Below are positions 47,292 to 55,394 of a stretch of 64,000 nt of DNA, piece after piece. The stretch is taken from contig SGBC01000001.1 in assembly GCA_004195045.1 (NCBI GenBank), positions 310,001-374,000 of the forward strand. Reading direction: 5' to 3'. The first letter of the stretch is position 1; each line of letters begins with the position of its first letter. The notes beneath the pieces are model-generated. The model worked only from the letters and a program-made list of their open reading frames with translations, had not been told where the DNA came from and did no database searches. The DNA is from Candidatus Acididesulfobacter guangdongensis. GTDB taxonomy: Bacteria > SZUA-79 > Acidulodesulfobacterales > Acidulodesulfobacteraceae. The position numbers and the translations under genes were made by a program.

Positions 47292-47858
47292 TTATGGTTT
47301 TAAATATGCATATCCTTCTGCTTCTCTTAAGATGATTTCGCCCTGAGCTGATGGAACAACCTTTACAAATGAATATATTTTTGATACTGGAATATGTAAT
47401 TCATATAAGCTGTTTGCGCATTGAGCTAGCTCTACGCCGTCTTTTTTTAACGTCAATAATGCTTTTTTATATCCATTGCCTTTAAAATACAGATGCGTTC
47501 CTGCGCTAAATGCCTGTAATTCGACAACAATGTGACCTTTTAATCTTGGGTCGTTTAAAGCATTATGAATATTATCTATAATCTTATTCATTTTTACTTT
47601 GTTGTTTGCACTGATTACATAAATTGCATGATAAATCTTTCCCGGAACCATTGGAGCGCCCATTGTAAAAGCAGGGCTTATTGATAAGTTAGGGAAATAT
47701 TTTCTAACCCCGTTAACATTGTGCCAACCGTACCATCCGGCAGGATGAATAGTTGGAGCTGTCCCTCTCCAATTTGCATAAGCATTAGATGTCATTGAAA
47801 AAACGGCAATTGCAAATGCCATAATTGCAATGCTTAATAAAGAGCTTTTCTTTTTCAT
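47292..47858 (-). CDS. Exported DsrE-like protein
   Basis: Secreted protein of the DsrE/DsrF fold, a group that carries or senses sulfur. Residues 1-28 are a Sec signal peptide (KKK, hydrophobic core, SNAYA). An unusual Trp/Tyr/His-rich stretch follows (about 29-70). The DsrE domain covers about 74-188, with VVELQAFSAGTHLY, a single conserved-position Cys147 (GVELAQCANSLYEL), VVPSAQGEIILREAEGYAYLKP split across the last strand and helix, and a C-terminal Pro. Cys147 is the likely persulfide site. It lies 68 bases downstream of DoxDA, so a periplasmic sulfur-transfer role beside thiosulfate oxidation is inferred. Confidence 0.85.
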   Translation of the reverse strand: MKKKSSLLSIAIMAFAIAVFSMTSNAYANWRGTAPTIHPAGWYGWHNVNGVRKYFPNLSISPAFTMGAPMVPGKIYHAIYVISANNKVKMNKIIDNIHNALNDPRLKGHIVVELQAFSAGTHLYFKGNGYKKALLTLKKDGVELAQCANSLYELHIPVSKIYSFVKVVPSAQGEIILREAEGYAYLKP

Positions 47859-47926
47859 TTTCTTCTCCTTTTTTTAGTTAATTTTATATATTTATTACAC
47901 TTAAACGACTATAAACTGCTGCTAAA

Positions 47927-48973
47927 TTATCCATTATACTGAGCAGAGCCTGAAAATACCTGTCCGCCGACATTTTCTAATTCCAATTTATAGCTTCCTG
48001 CTTTCAACGCCTTAATTTTTTTGGCAAACGGCAAAGTTATAAATGCTTTTGCTCCGAGAGGCATTTCAAGACTGAATTTATTAACTGTCATTTTATTAAC
48101 GTAAATGTTGTGTATATCGGATTTTGGAAGTGATACAACTGCTTTATTGTTCCACAAATACACAGTCTTTCCGGCAGCATTAACTAATTTTACTTTCATA
48201 ATATTAGCAAGAGCGCCGCCGCTTCCACCAATTCTATACGCAAGAAATTTAACGTTGTTAGATGTAATTTTTGCATTAGATACTGAAACTACGACCTTCG
48301 CTCCAAAATTATGTAATTTTCCCCAAACTCCGCCATCGAATAATTGATTTGAACCCATAGTCACTAATGTGCCGAAAACTGTAAACACTATTATCCATGT
48401 TACATATCCGTTTCCCCACAATGGACCGTTTCCAATTAATCTGTAGCCGAATGAATTAGCAAAATTCGGCCAGGCATTTCTGACTAAGTCGTCAAACGAC
48501 CACGCACTGCCGACGAACAGTATTAGAAGTCCAATTACCATTTCTACCGAACCAACCTGCCATTCATCAAGGCATGTTGCGCCAAGCCATCCTGAACCGA
48601 ACAGTATTCCAAAGGCTAAACAAACTGCGCCGAATGCGCCGAGTCTTGAAAACAATCCGAATATTAGCGATAGCCCGACTAAAAATTCAATTACCGTAAA
48701 TATATCAAGAAACACAGCCAATGCGCCTGGATTTAATAACAATGTATGAATCAAACCATGCACACCCATAAATCCGCTTGCATGCGGAATAAAAGTATTA
48801 AACTTATGCCCCACCCATAATGGTGAATTAGGCTCTAATTTCCCTGCCGATAACACAACTCTTCGCCATGCAGCTGAAAAAAACATCCATCCGAGCGTAA
48901 TTCTCAGAGGGATTGCGGCATAGGCTAAATAGCGGTAAAACGTACTGTCTTTAACATCAAAATTGTTTGCCAT
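47927..48973 (-). CDS. doxDA: Thiosulfate:quinone oxidoreductase, fused DoxD-DoxA
   Basis: Membrane enzyme that, in Acidianus, oxidises thiosulfate to tetrathionate and reduces quinone. Residues about 10-220 are the DoxD part: YAAIPLRITLGWMFFSAAWRR, then several membrane helices with EFLVGLSLIFGLFSRLGAF and SGWLGATCLDEWQVGSVE. Residues about 225-348 are an extracytoplasmic DoxA-like domain (MKVKLVNAAGKTVYLW, LENVGGQVFSGSAQY). The fusion resembles that of Acidithiobacillus and other sulfur acidophiles. The 348-residue frame has a GGGG ribosome site. The neighbours, a solute-binding protein and a DsrE-like protein, support sulfur metabolism. Confidence 0.88.
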   Translation of the reverse strand: MANNFDVKDSTFYRYLAYAAIPLRITLGWMFFSAAWRRVVLSAGKLEPNSPLWVGHKFNTFIPHASGFMGVHGLIHTLLLNPGALAVFLDIFTVIEFLVGLSLIFGLFSRLGAFGAVCLAFGILFGSGWLGATCLDEWQVGSVEMVIGLLILFVGSAWSFDDLVRNAWPNFANSFGYRLIGNGPLWGNGYVTWIIVFTVFGTLVTMGSNQLFDGGVWGKLHNFGAKVVVSVSNAKITSNNVKFLAYRIGGSGGALANIMKVKLVNAAGKTVYLWNNKAVVSLPKSDIHNIYVNKMTVNKFSLEMPLGAKAFITLPFAKKIKALKAGSYKLELENVGGQVFSGSAQYNG

Positions 48974-49219
48974 TTTCTTTACCCCATTTAATTACATTTA
49001 TTACATTTGCTTAAATTACGCCGTTCAATAGATTGCTCCAGCATATTTAAGAATCCTAAATTTCTTTTTATAATTATTTCTTTTACAATCCTTGACTATT
49101 ATTTGATAGTCAATAAACACAATTTACGCTCCTTAGTTAATCTGCAGATGTGTTTTATTTTAGCTTATAGTTAACATAGAAACACACCTGCAAACAAACA
49201 GTATTTTAATACGACTCTA
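48974..49219 (-). other. Intergenic region with two stem-loops between the solute-binding gene and doxDA
   Basis: This 246-base spacer contains an imperfect inverted repeat GCAGATGTGTTT (49144-49155) / AAACACACCTGC (49180-49191), 11 of 12 pairing. A smaller hairpin, GACTAT/ATAGTC, lies at 49094-49111. Neither is followed by a T-run in the minus direction, so they are more likely mRNA processing or stability elements, or a partial attenuator, than a full terminator. A separate promoter for doxDA could also lie here. Confidence 0.4.
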
Positions 49220-50212
49220 TCAAGGAGCTTTAAAACCGTATCTTTCAAATATTCTCAAGCTCGTTTTCGTTTTTAAGAAATTCAACCATTCTTTTGCAGC
49301 AACTTTATTTGGTGCGCCTTTTGTCATAGCTGCACCGTAAAGAGCTGTCGTATTCTGACTTGCAGGAATCTTAACTCCTGTTATAGGATTGCCTATCATT
49401 TCCTGGAACTTCACTTCGGAATACCAATTTACACCTGCATCAGATTTATGCTGCATAATTCTTATAGGTGTCTGACGATGATGAATATGCGTCAAATATA
49501 CTCTTCCCGATTTTACTCCGTAATTATAAACAGCCTGCTCTAATTTTTTGCCGCCTGCTTTTATTAAAGACATCTTAATCTGTCTTGCAATTCCTTCCCA
49601 TTCAGGATTCGGCATAGACAACTTTAATTTTGGATTCAAAAAGCTTTTTAAGCCGGTTATGTGGTATGGATTGCCTTTGTCGGTCATGATTTCAAGGTCG
49701 TTTGTAACATAGGTCACTTTTTTACCTACTGTCATGCCTATTTTATTAGTATAGTTTAATTTTTTTGCTCCTGCCATATAAACATCAGGTACAACATGCA
49801 TTGTTAAATTGCCAAGCGTGATCGTATCACCATGTTTCCACATTCTGATTAAAATTCCAGGAGGAATAGTTATATAGAATACATGCTTAACATTTGGGTA
49901 TTCTTTCAGAAACGCTTTAACTAAACGCGGAACAACAAAGAATATATTTCCGCCGATATAAAGCACCAAACTTGATTTCGGATGTAATGTAACAGTGGTA
50001 ATATTTCCGTGATAATCAGGATTATTGTCGACTGTTATCGCATTGAACTTATATCCCTGATGAAGAGCCGGATCGCCTTGTTTGCACCATGGCGGAAATA
50101 TCCTTCTAATCCCCATAGCAAACGAATTGTTAGACATCGTCATAGAAATTACAAAAACAAAAGCCATAACAACGCCCAAAAATCTGTAATGCTTTTTTGA
50201 ACTTTCGTTCAT
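49220..50212 (-). CDS. Exported solute-binding protein (type II periplasmic-binding fold, ModA-like)
   Basis: A 330-residue protein with an N-terminal signal segment (about 10-33, ending SNNSFA). The body matches extracellular solute-binding proteins of the molybdate/sulfate type: YIGGNIFFVVPRLVKAFLKEYP, then VPDVYMAGAKK, VTNDLEIMTDKGNP and GLKSFLNPKLKLSMPNPEWEG. The C-terminal AAMTKGAPNKVAAKEWLNFL is also typical. One Cys (43) lies just after the signal. No permease or ATPase is encoded nearby, so it may be a periplasmic sulfur-compound binder serving DoxDA rather than part of an importer. An AGGAGG ribosome site precedes the ATG. Confidence 0.75.
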   Translation of the reverse strand: MNESSKKHYRFLGVVMAFVFVISMTMSNNSFAMGIRRIFPPWCKQGDPALHQGYKFNAITVDNNPDYHGNITTVTLHPKSSLVLYIGGNIFFVVPRLVKAFLKEYPNVKHVFYITIPPGILIRMWKHGDTITLGNLTMHVVPDVYMAGAKKLNYTNKIGMTVGKKVTYVTNDLEIMTDKGNPYHITGLKSFLNPKLKLSMPNPEWEGIARQIKMSLIKAGGKKLEQAVYNYGVKSGRVYLTHIHHRQTPIRIMQHKSDAGVNWYSEVKFQEMIGNPITGVKIPASQNTTALYGAAMTKGAPNKVAAKEWLNFLKTKTSLRIFERYGFKAP

Positions 50213-50889
50213 AATTCTTGCCTCCTAAAGGTTAATTTGATTGTTTTGAATTAATTTTATATTGAAACGTAAACTGTATGCGAACTGTATATTATTTATT
50301 GCTGAATGTTGTACTTTTAATACAATATAATATAATTATCACTTAATGTTTTAAATGTCAATAAAAAAAATACTATTATAAAACTATTTTTTTTAATATT
50401 AATCTTTACATAAAAAATATAATATATGCTTATTATTATATAATAATATAACTATATATAAATTGCTAATAGTCAAATATAACAATATTTAACTTATTAA
50501 TAATAAAAGAATTTTTAACCCAACCTCACTACTTTTATTATTTTAAAATTATAATTGATTAAATATTATTATATTATATTTTTTATTTTGGAGTCACCAT
50601 AGACATTTTTATTGCCCCATAAATTTAATAATATCAACGCGTTGCTGATAATTATGGTGAAGTTGGGTTAATAAATGTAAGTTAAACATACGATAAAATA
50701 AATAGATATGCTATAAACTTTAGGATATTTTGTAATGCAGTTTAATTTGAAATTCCGGTACGTTTAATGCTGAGATATTATATATAAATATTCACAGGTT
50801 AAGGATATGGTACGCAGATTATGAAGGTTAAAAATGTATTAAATTTAAAAATACGGCAGACAGATTGTGAAGGTTAATAAATATTTATG
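50213..50889. other. 677-base gene-free AT-rich region
   Basis: No open frame with coding character on either strand. It contains the MITE-like element at 50515-50671 and two 17-base near-identical direct repeats (CAGATTATGAAGGTTAA at 50815-50831 and CAGATTGTGAAGGTTAA at 50861-50877). It also presumably holds the promoter of the solute-binding/DoxDA/DsrE cluster near its left end. I cannot pick out a convincing promoter because the whole region is A/T runs. Confidence 0.6.
50515..50671. mobile_element. MITE-like element with 15-bp terminal inverted repeats
   Basis: The left end TTAACCCAACCTCAC (50515-50529) and right end GTGAAGTTGGGTTAA (50657-50671) pair at 14 of 15 positions over a 157-base span with no coding frame. 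A second inverted pair (TCACCATA at 50594 and TATGGTGA at 50653) and a GC-rich palindrome CAACGCGTTG (50635-50644) lie in the right half. Such short, terminal-repeat, non-coding units are typical of miniature elements moved by a transposase elsewhere. Only one copy is in the window, so mobility is unproved. Confidence 0.6.
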
Positions 50890-50977
50890 TGGTGCCGAGG
50901 GCCGGAATCGAACCGGCACGGAACTAAGTTCCGAGGGATTTTAAGTCCCTTGCGTCTACCACTTCCGCCACCCCGGC
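50890..50977 (-). tRNA. tRNA-Leu (anticodon TAA)
   Basis: Read on the minus strand it folds as a class II tRNA. The acceptor stem is GCCGGGG / CCTCGGC with one G-U pair; the D-loop is GTGGTAGACGC; the anticodon arm GGGACTTAAAATCCC carries TAA. A variable arm (CGGAACTTAGTTCCG) and T-arm GCCGGTTCGATTCCGGC follow. The CCA end is encoded. The long variable arm and anticodon identify leucine, reading UUA and probably UUG. Confidence 0.97.
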
Positions 50978-51496
50978 AGTTTTAAGCAAAATAATTTCTT
51001 ATAGACATGCAGAAATCTATTTTATTGCATCCGCGATTATTAAAAAGTCGCCTGCCAACAGCTAAAACAAAAATATAATATATATAAATTAGTATTAATC
51101 TTATGCTGCTTAGCTTTATCAAATAAATTTACGATCAAATAAATTTACGATAAAATATCTTTATAAGAAAATATTTATGCATATTAAACTGCATCAAAAT
51201 AAAAATTAAAAAAAATATACTCTAATATTACAGTAAATCTTAATACATTGTCAATATTATTTTTTAACCTTAATCATGCAATAGAAAATATTTATGCATT
51301 TCTTTGCTCGGTTAAGCAAAATATAAGGAAAAGGTGTCAGATTTTATTTTTTTGCATATGAAATAGTTCAATTAACAAAGAAAATATTTGCAAAAAAATT
51401 AATCTGACATCTTTTCCGCAATTAATTGCTACTATCGAATTAATACATATACATATACTTACACGCATATGTAAAATATTTCTACTCTCAATAAAT
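50978..51496. other. 519-base gene-free region between tRNA-Leu and nfnB
   Basis: It holds an exact tandem duplication of ATCAAATAAATTTACG (51118-51133 and 51134-51149) and the inverted repeat copy F (51270-51417). The remainder is AT-rich with no coding frame or RNA gene that I can recognise. Confidence 0.6.
51270..51417. repeat. Palindromic repeat copy F, inverted, with one outer arm only
   Basis: The outer arm TTAATCATGCAATAGAAAA starts at 51270 and is followed by ATTTCTTTGCTCGGTTAAG, the reverse complement of the outer right half at 31513. The inner element fills 51327-51417 (91 bp, GGAAAAGGTGTCAGATT to AATCTGACATCTTTTCC), with its loop in the opposite direction to copies A-D. Beyond 51417 the second outer arm is missing, so this copy is truncated or was inserted at an already broken outer unit. 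Confidence 0.88.
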
Positions 51497-52948
51497 TTAC
51501 CAGATATCTGTTTTCAAATATTGATCTATAGCATCGGCAGCATTCTTACCTGCTCCCATTGCAAGAATAACGGTTGCAGCGCCTGTAACTATGTCGCCGC
51601 CTGCGAATACCCCTTTCTTGGTCGTTTTTCCGGTCTTTTCATCAGCTATAATATATCCCCACTTATTTAAATCCATGCCTGGAGTGCTGGATGGCACAAT
51701 CGGATTTACATTAGTTCCTATAGCAATAACCGCAGCGTCGATGTCGGCGACGAATTCCGACCCTTTAATAGGTATGGGTCTTCTGCGTCCGCTTTCATCA
51801 GGTTCGCCCAACTCCATTCTTTCGCATTCTACTTGCTTGAGGTTTTGTTTTTCGTCTCCGATAAATCTTATAGGATTTATCAGAAAGTCAAATTTAATTC
51901 CTTCCTGCTCGGCATGATGTATTTCTTCAAGTCTGGCTGTCATTTCATTGCGTGACCTTCTGTAAAATATTCTTGCATCGCTGTAACCCAATCTGAGTCC
52001 TGTTCTAACCGCATCCATAGCAGTATTGCCTGCTCCAAAAACTACCAATGTTTTACCGCATTTCATCGGCGTATCATACTCATTCATATTATATGCACGC
52101 ATTAGATTTATTCTAGTAAGAAACTCATTGGCTGAATACACTCCGTTTAGTTCTTCTCCCGGAATATTTAAAAACTTAGGTGTACCTGCGCCAGTTCCGA
52201 TAAAAACTGCGCTATAACCTTTTTCGTTTAACAATTCATCGACGGTTATTGTTTTGCCGATAACCACATTTGTAAATATTTCTACTCCATTATCCTTCAA
52301 AATCTGCACTTCCCTTAAAAGAATCGACTTAGGAAGCCTGAATTCGGGAACTCCATATATAAGAACGCCGCCTACCTCATGCAGCGCTTCAAATATTGAC
52401 ACACGATAACCTTTTTGCCGCAACTCTCCGGCTGCTGCCAGTCCGGATGGTCCCGCGCCTACTATTGCAATTTTTTTATCGTATAAATTTTTACCATTAG
52501 AAACATTATTTTTTTTGCCGTGTTCAGCCTCATAATCTGCCACAAATCTTTCTAAATTACCTATAGCAACTGAGGTTGAATCTTTTCTTTTCCCGACGGT
52601 ACAAGCTTTTTCGCACTGGTCTTCCTGAGGACATACCCTGCCGCATATAGCAGGCAGCGAGCTTTTCTCTCTGATTTTTTTTGCTGCGCCAAGAAAATCA
52701 CCTTTTTCTATCAATTTTATAAAGGCAGGAATATCAATGCTGACGGGGCATCCCTGAATGCAGTACGGCACTTTGCAGTCAATGCATCTTTTTGCTTCCT
52801 CAATTGCCTCTTCTATTGAATATCCTACAGAAACTTCTTTAAAATTCTGCACTCTTTTTGCCGGATTTTGCGCAGGCATATCATGACGTTTTATTTTTAA
52901 TCTTTCCTTAGTATTAAGAATTATCTGCTCTTTATTTTTATTTTCCAT
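51497..52948 (-). CDS. nfnB: NADPH-dependent oxidoreductase NfnB / glutamate synthase small-chain family
   Basis: Flavin and iron-sulfur protein of the GltD-like family. N-terminal [4Fe-4S] ligands: Cys55, Cys58, Cys63 and Cys67 (CIDCKVPYCIQGC), then Cys102, Cys106, Cys112 and Cys116 (CGRVCPQEDQCEKAC). An FAD-binding GAGPSG (164-169) and NADPH-binding GAGNTAMDA (about 305) follow. Its 483 residues fit NfnB/SudA or homotetrameric GltA. Because the NfnA-type gene lies just upstream, I call it NfnB, large subunit of the electron-bifurcating NADH-dependent ferredoxin:NADP+ oxidoreductase. Sulfide dehydrogenase (SudA) is a name for the same family. Confidence 0.9.
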   Translation of the reverse strand: MENKNKEQIILNTKERLKIKRHDMPAQNPAKRVQNFKEVSVGYSIEEAIEEAKRCIDCKVPYCIQGCPVSIDIPAFIKLIEKGDFLGAAKKIREKSSLPAICGRVCPQEDQCEKACTVGKRKDSTSVAIGNLERFVADYEAEHGKKNNVSNGKNLYDKKIAIVGAGPSGLAAAGELRQKGYRVSIFEALHEVGGVLIYGVPEFRLPKSILLREVQILKDNGVEIFTNVVIGKTITVDELLNEKGYSAVFIGTGAGTPKFLNIPGEELNGVYSANEFLTRINLMRAYNMNEYDTPMKCGKTLVVFGAGNTAMDAVRTGLRLGYSDARIFYRRSRNEMTARLEEIHHAEQEGIKFDFLINPIRFIGDEKQNLKQVECERMELGEPDESGRRRPIPIKGSEFVADIDAAVIAIGTNVNPIVPSSTPGMDLNKWGYIIADEKTGKTTKKGVFAGGDIVTGAATVILAMGAGKNAADAIDQYLKTDIW

Positions 52949-53121
52949 ATTTTAATTTTAGCTGTCTTATAATTTTTTACATATATCAGAACTTATGATA
53001 TAAGAAACAACCATTCCTCCTCGTCATGACAATTTAGTTAACTTCTTAATATTTCTTTAAATAAAATAATAATCATCTCTTAAATTTTTGAAATTTATAT
53101 TTTTATTTTTGCTAATTGATC

Positions 53122-53964
53122 TTATTGCTCTTTATGATGCTCTTTTCTGTGGCACTCGTAAGATGATTTTTCTTCGTCTTTATAAAATCTCTGCCTATTT
53201 ACTAAATTCTCAAAATCAACCTGATGCGCATCAAAATCAGGACCGTCAACGCATGCAAATTTTGTCTCTCCGCCGACTAAAACTCGGCAGGCTCCGCACA
53301 TTCCGGTTCCGTCTATCATAATTGGATTAAGACTTACAATAGTTTTTATATTATATTGTTTAGTGAAATCGCTTACTGCCTTCATCATAGGAACTGGACC
53401 TATCGCTATAACCCTGATAATATTTTTTTTATCGTCAACTATTAATCTTTTTAATATGTCGGTAACAAATCCTTTTGTTCCGTAACTGCCGTCATCAGTT
53501 GCTATTAAGAGCTGAGAACTTGCGCTTCGCATTTCGTTTTCCATCAATAAAAGGTCTTTCCTTCTAGCTCCTATTATAGAAATAACATCGTTTCCCGCAT
53601 TTTTCAGGGCTTTTGCAATAGGATGAACGGCTGCAATGCCGAACCCGCCGCCTATGCAAACTACCGTGCCGAAGTTTTCAATTTCAGAAGGAATGCCTAA
53701 TGGACCTACGAGGTCCGCCAATTCATCCCCTGCTTTTAATTCACTTAATAAATGCGTTGTTTTGCCCAAGGTCTGGACAAGTATAGTAATATAACCTGAA
53801 TTTTTATCCGTATCCGCAATAGTTATAGGAATACGTTCTCCTTTTTTATGTACGCGCAGAATGACAAACTGGCCAGGTAAAGCTTTGGCTGCTATATCGG
53901 GAGCACTTATTTTATAAACATTGACTCCTTCTCCAATGCTTTTATTTTCAATAATTTCATACAT
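53122..53964 (-). CDS. nfnA: NfnA, ferredoxin-NADP+ reductase subunit (sulfide dehydrogenase SudB family)
   Basis: Small subunit that binds FAD and NAD(H) and pairs with NfnB to move electrons between NADH, NADPH and ferredoxin. The FAD domain has RIPITIADTD (about 44-53), and the NAD-binding part has VCIGGGFGIAAVHPIAKAL (about 102-120). The [2Fe-2S] site fits Asp218, Cys223, Cys226 and Cys238 (DGTGMCGACRV and FACVDGPDF), the unusual Asp ligand known in NfnA. 280 residues, with a polar His/Glu/Lys tail. The 173-base gap to nfnB shows no second gene. Confidence 0.9.
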   Translation of the reverse strand: MYEIIENKSIGEGVNVYKISAPDIAAKALPGQFVILRVHKKGERIPITIADTDKNSGYITILVQTLGKTTHLLSELKAGDELADLVGPLGIPSEIENFGTVVCIGGGFGIAAVHPIAKALKNAGNDVISIIGARRKDLLLMENEMRSASSQLLIATDDGSYGTKGFVTDILKRLIVDDKKNIIRVIAIGPVPMMKAVSDFTKQYNIKTIVSLNPIMIDGTGMCGACRVLVGGETKFACVDGPDFDAHQVDFENLVNRQRFYKDEEKSSYECHRKEHHKEQ

Positions 53965-54026
53965 AAATCAACCTCTTTATTTATTTAACTTATATTTTTA
54001 TGTTTAAAAATTTGAGTAAGTTAATG

Positions 54027-54100
54027 TGGAGGCGGCACCCGGATTTGAACCGGGGATAAAGGTTTTGCAGACCTCTGCCTTACCGCTTGGCTATGCCGCC
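54027..54100 (-). tRNA. tRNA-Cys (anticodon GCA)
   Basis: On the minus strand it reads GGCGGCA (acceptor), D-arm AGCCAAGCGGTAAGGCA, anticodon arm GAGGTCTGCAAAACCTT with GCA, then T-arm CCCCGGTTCAAATCCGGG. It closes with TGCCGCC, the discriminator U typical of tRNA-Cys, and an encoded CCA. It lies 62 bases upstream of nfnA. Confidence 0.97.
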
Positions 54101-54236
54101 GTTATTATGGTTTTAAATTTTGATAATTTTTAACTCTTACTTTAACTGATTATTATATATTATTTATATATAATTATATATATATACTGTATATTGTATA
54201 TAATAACAATTTAAAAACTTTAATTCAAGAGAAATT

Positions 54237-55319
54237 TTATTTTGATAAAAGTAAACTATTCGGCGGTATTATATTTTTAATTTTAGAAGAGTTATGTTTT
54301 ATTTTTTGATTTATAATATTGCCTATTGGTTTTGCATGTATAGAGAATGTGCCTATTTTATTAAAAATTGTTTTAATCAATGCGACACCGTTTACGAAGT
54401 CCTTAAAATTGATTATACTGCTCCGTTCTATACCAGAATTAGATATCAGACTCAACTTGACTTTTCCTTTCATTTTGTTAATATTCTGGATTACATTTCC
54501 ATACTTATCAACTGGAACAAGTTTTATCATAAATGGTTTACCGGCAGAAATATGAGAAACATTTAGAGAAATATGAAATTTATATAGACCTGCTGGATTT
54601 ATTTTAATATTTCTGCTTGAGAACACAGGATTTTCACCATCATGCTGAATTTCAAAATTTAATTGGCTCATTCCAGAACGGTCGGAAATAAAATTATAAC
54701 TGCCGAAGCCGTTCTTAATGGATTGCGGCGGCAATATACGCGGATGCACCTTAAAATTATCGCCTGTAAGAAATACCTTAATTATACTGTTGCTTGGAAT
54801 ATCAACAGGATTGCCGTACTGGTCCTCTGCGTACACTTTAACGTCAAAAGGTTTTCCAGCCGTTACTTCCGAAGGCGATTTTATTTTCAGACTGTTAAAA
54901 GGACCAGGATAAATTTTTATCGGAGCGCTTTTGCCTGTTACGCCTTCAAATGAAGACTCTATAAATATCCGTCCTTCTTTTTTATAGGAAATATTGAATT
55001 TGACTTCGCCGTTTTTAAATTCAGAGGCAGGCAGACTTATTTTTCTGCCTAAATGCCTGCCGTATTTGACCATTATATCGGATCCGATATTTTTAGCTGC
55101 AAAATTAGTTATAATATTGCCGAAGTCGTCAAGAGCGATAATTTTAACGGTAAAATTTTTACCGGCTCTAACGCTATGAGGAGTTATAATTTTATACCTG
55201 TCAAGCCTGCCGGGCGTAATGGTAATAGTTAAAAAAGCATAAGAATCGGCGGCGGTAAATATAATCAACATTAAAATAGATAAACAGATAAAAATAGAAT
55301 ATTTTTGGAACAATCTCAT
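54237..55319 (-). CDS. Exported protein with three Ig-like repeats
   Basis: A 360-residue protein with a signal peptide (about 1-28, ending DSYA). Three related beta-sandwich units follow, each opening with a matching phrase: SVRAGKNFTVKIIALDDFGN (about 45), EVTAGKPFDVKVYAEDQYGN (about 150) and HISAGKPFMIKLVPVDKYGN (about 258). This is the pattern of bacterial invasin/Ig-like surface domains. The function is unknown; adhesion or a structural role at the cell surface is the usual inference. It ends with a short Lys/Asn-rich tail. The next gene upstream is a membrane-anchored TPR protein 75 bases away. Confidence 0.75.
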   Translation of the reverse strand: MRLFQKYSIFICLSILMLIIFTAADSYAFLTITITPGRLDRYKIITPHSVRAGKNFTVKIIALDDFGNIITNFAAKNIGSDIMVKYGRHLGRKISLPASEFKNGEVKFNISYKKEGRIFIESSFEGVTGKSAPIKIYPGPFNSLKIKSPSEVTAGKPFDVKVYAEDQYGNPVDIPSNSIIKVFLTGDNFKVHPRILPPQSIKNGFGSYNFISDRSGMSQLNFEIQHDGENPVFSSRNIKINPAGLYKFHISLNVSHISAGKPFMIKLVPVDKYGNVIQNINKMKGKVKLSLISNSGIERSSIINFKDFVNGVALIKTIFNKIGTFSIHAKPIGNIINQKIKHNSSKIKNIIPPNSLLLSK

Positions 55320-55394
55320 AATGAATTCCTCTAAATTTTAAAATTTAAAGCAAAATTTTCATACTGTTAAATTATAAATTAAGTAATTATTTTA

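Noticed and set aside
49220-50212. A complete molybdate/sulfate ABC importer
   Set aside because: Only the binding protein is present; the neighbours are DoxDA and a tRNA, with no permease or ATPase.
51497-53964. Glutamate synthase operon (GltAB)
   Set aside because: No large glutamate synthase subunit is nearby, and the adjacent small subunit has the NfnA FAD/[2Fe-2S] pattern, so NfnAB fits better.
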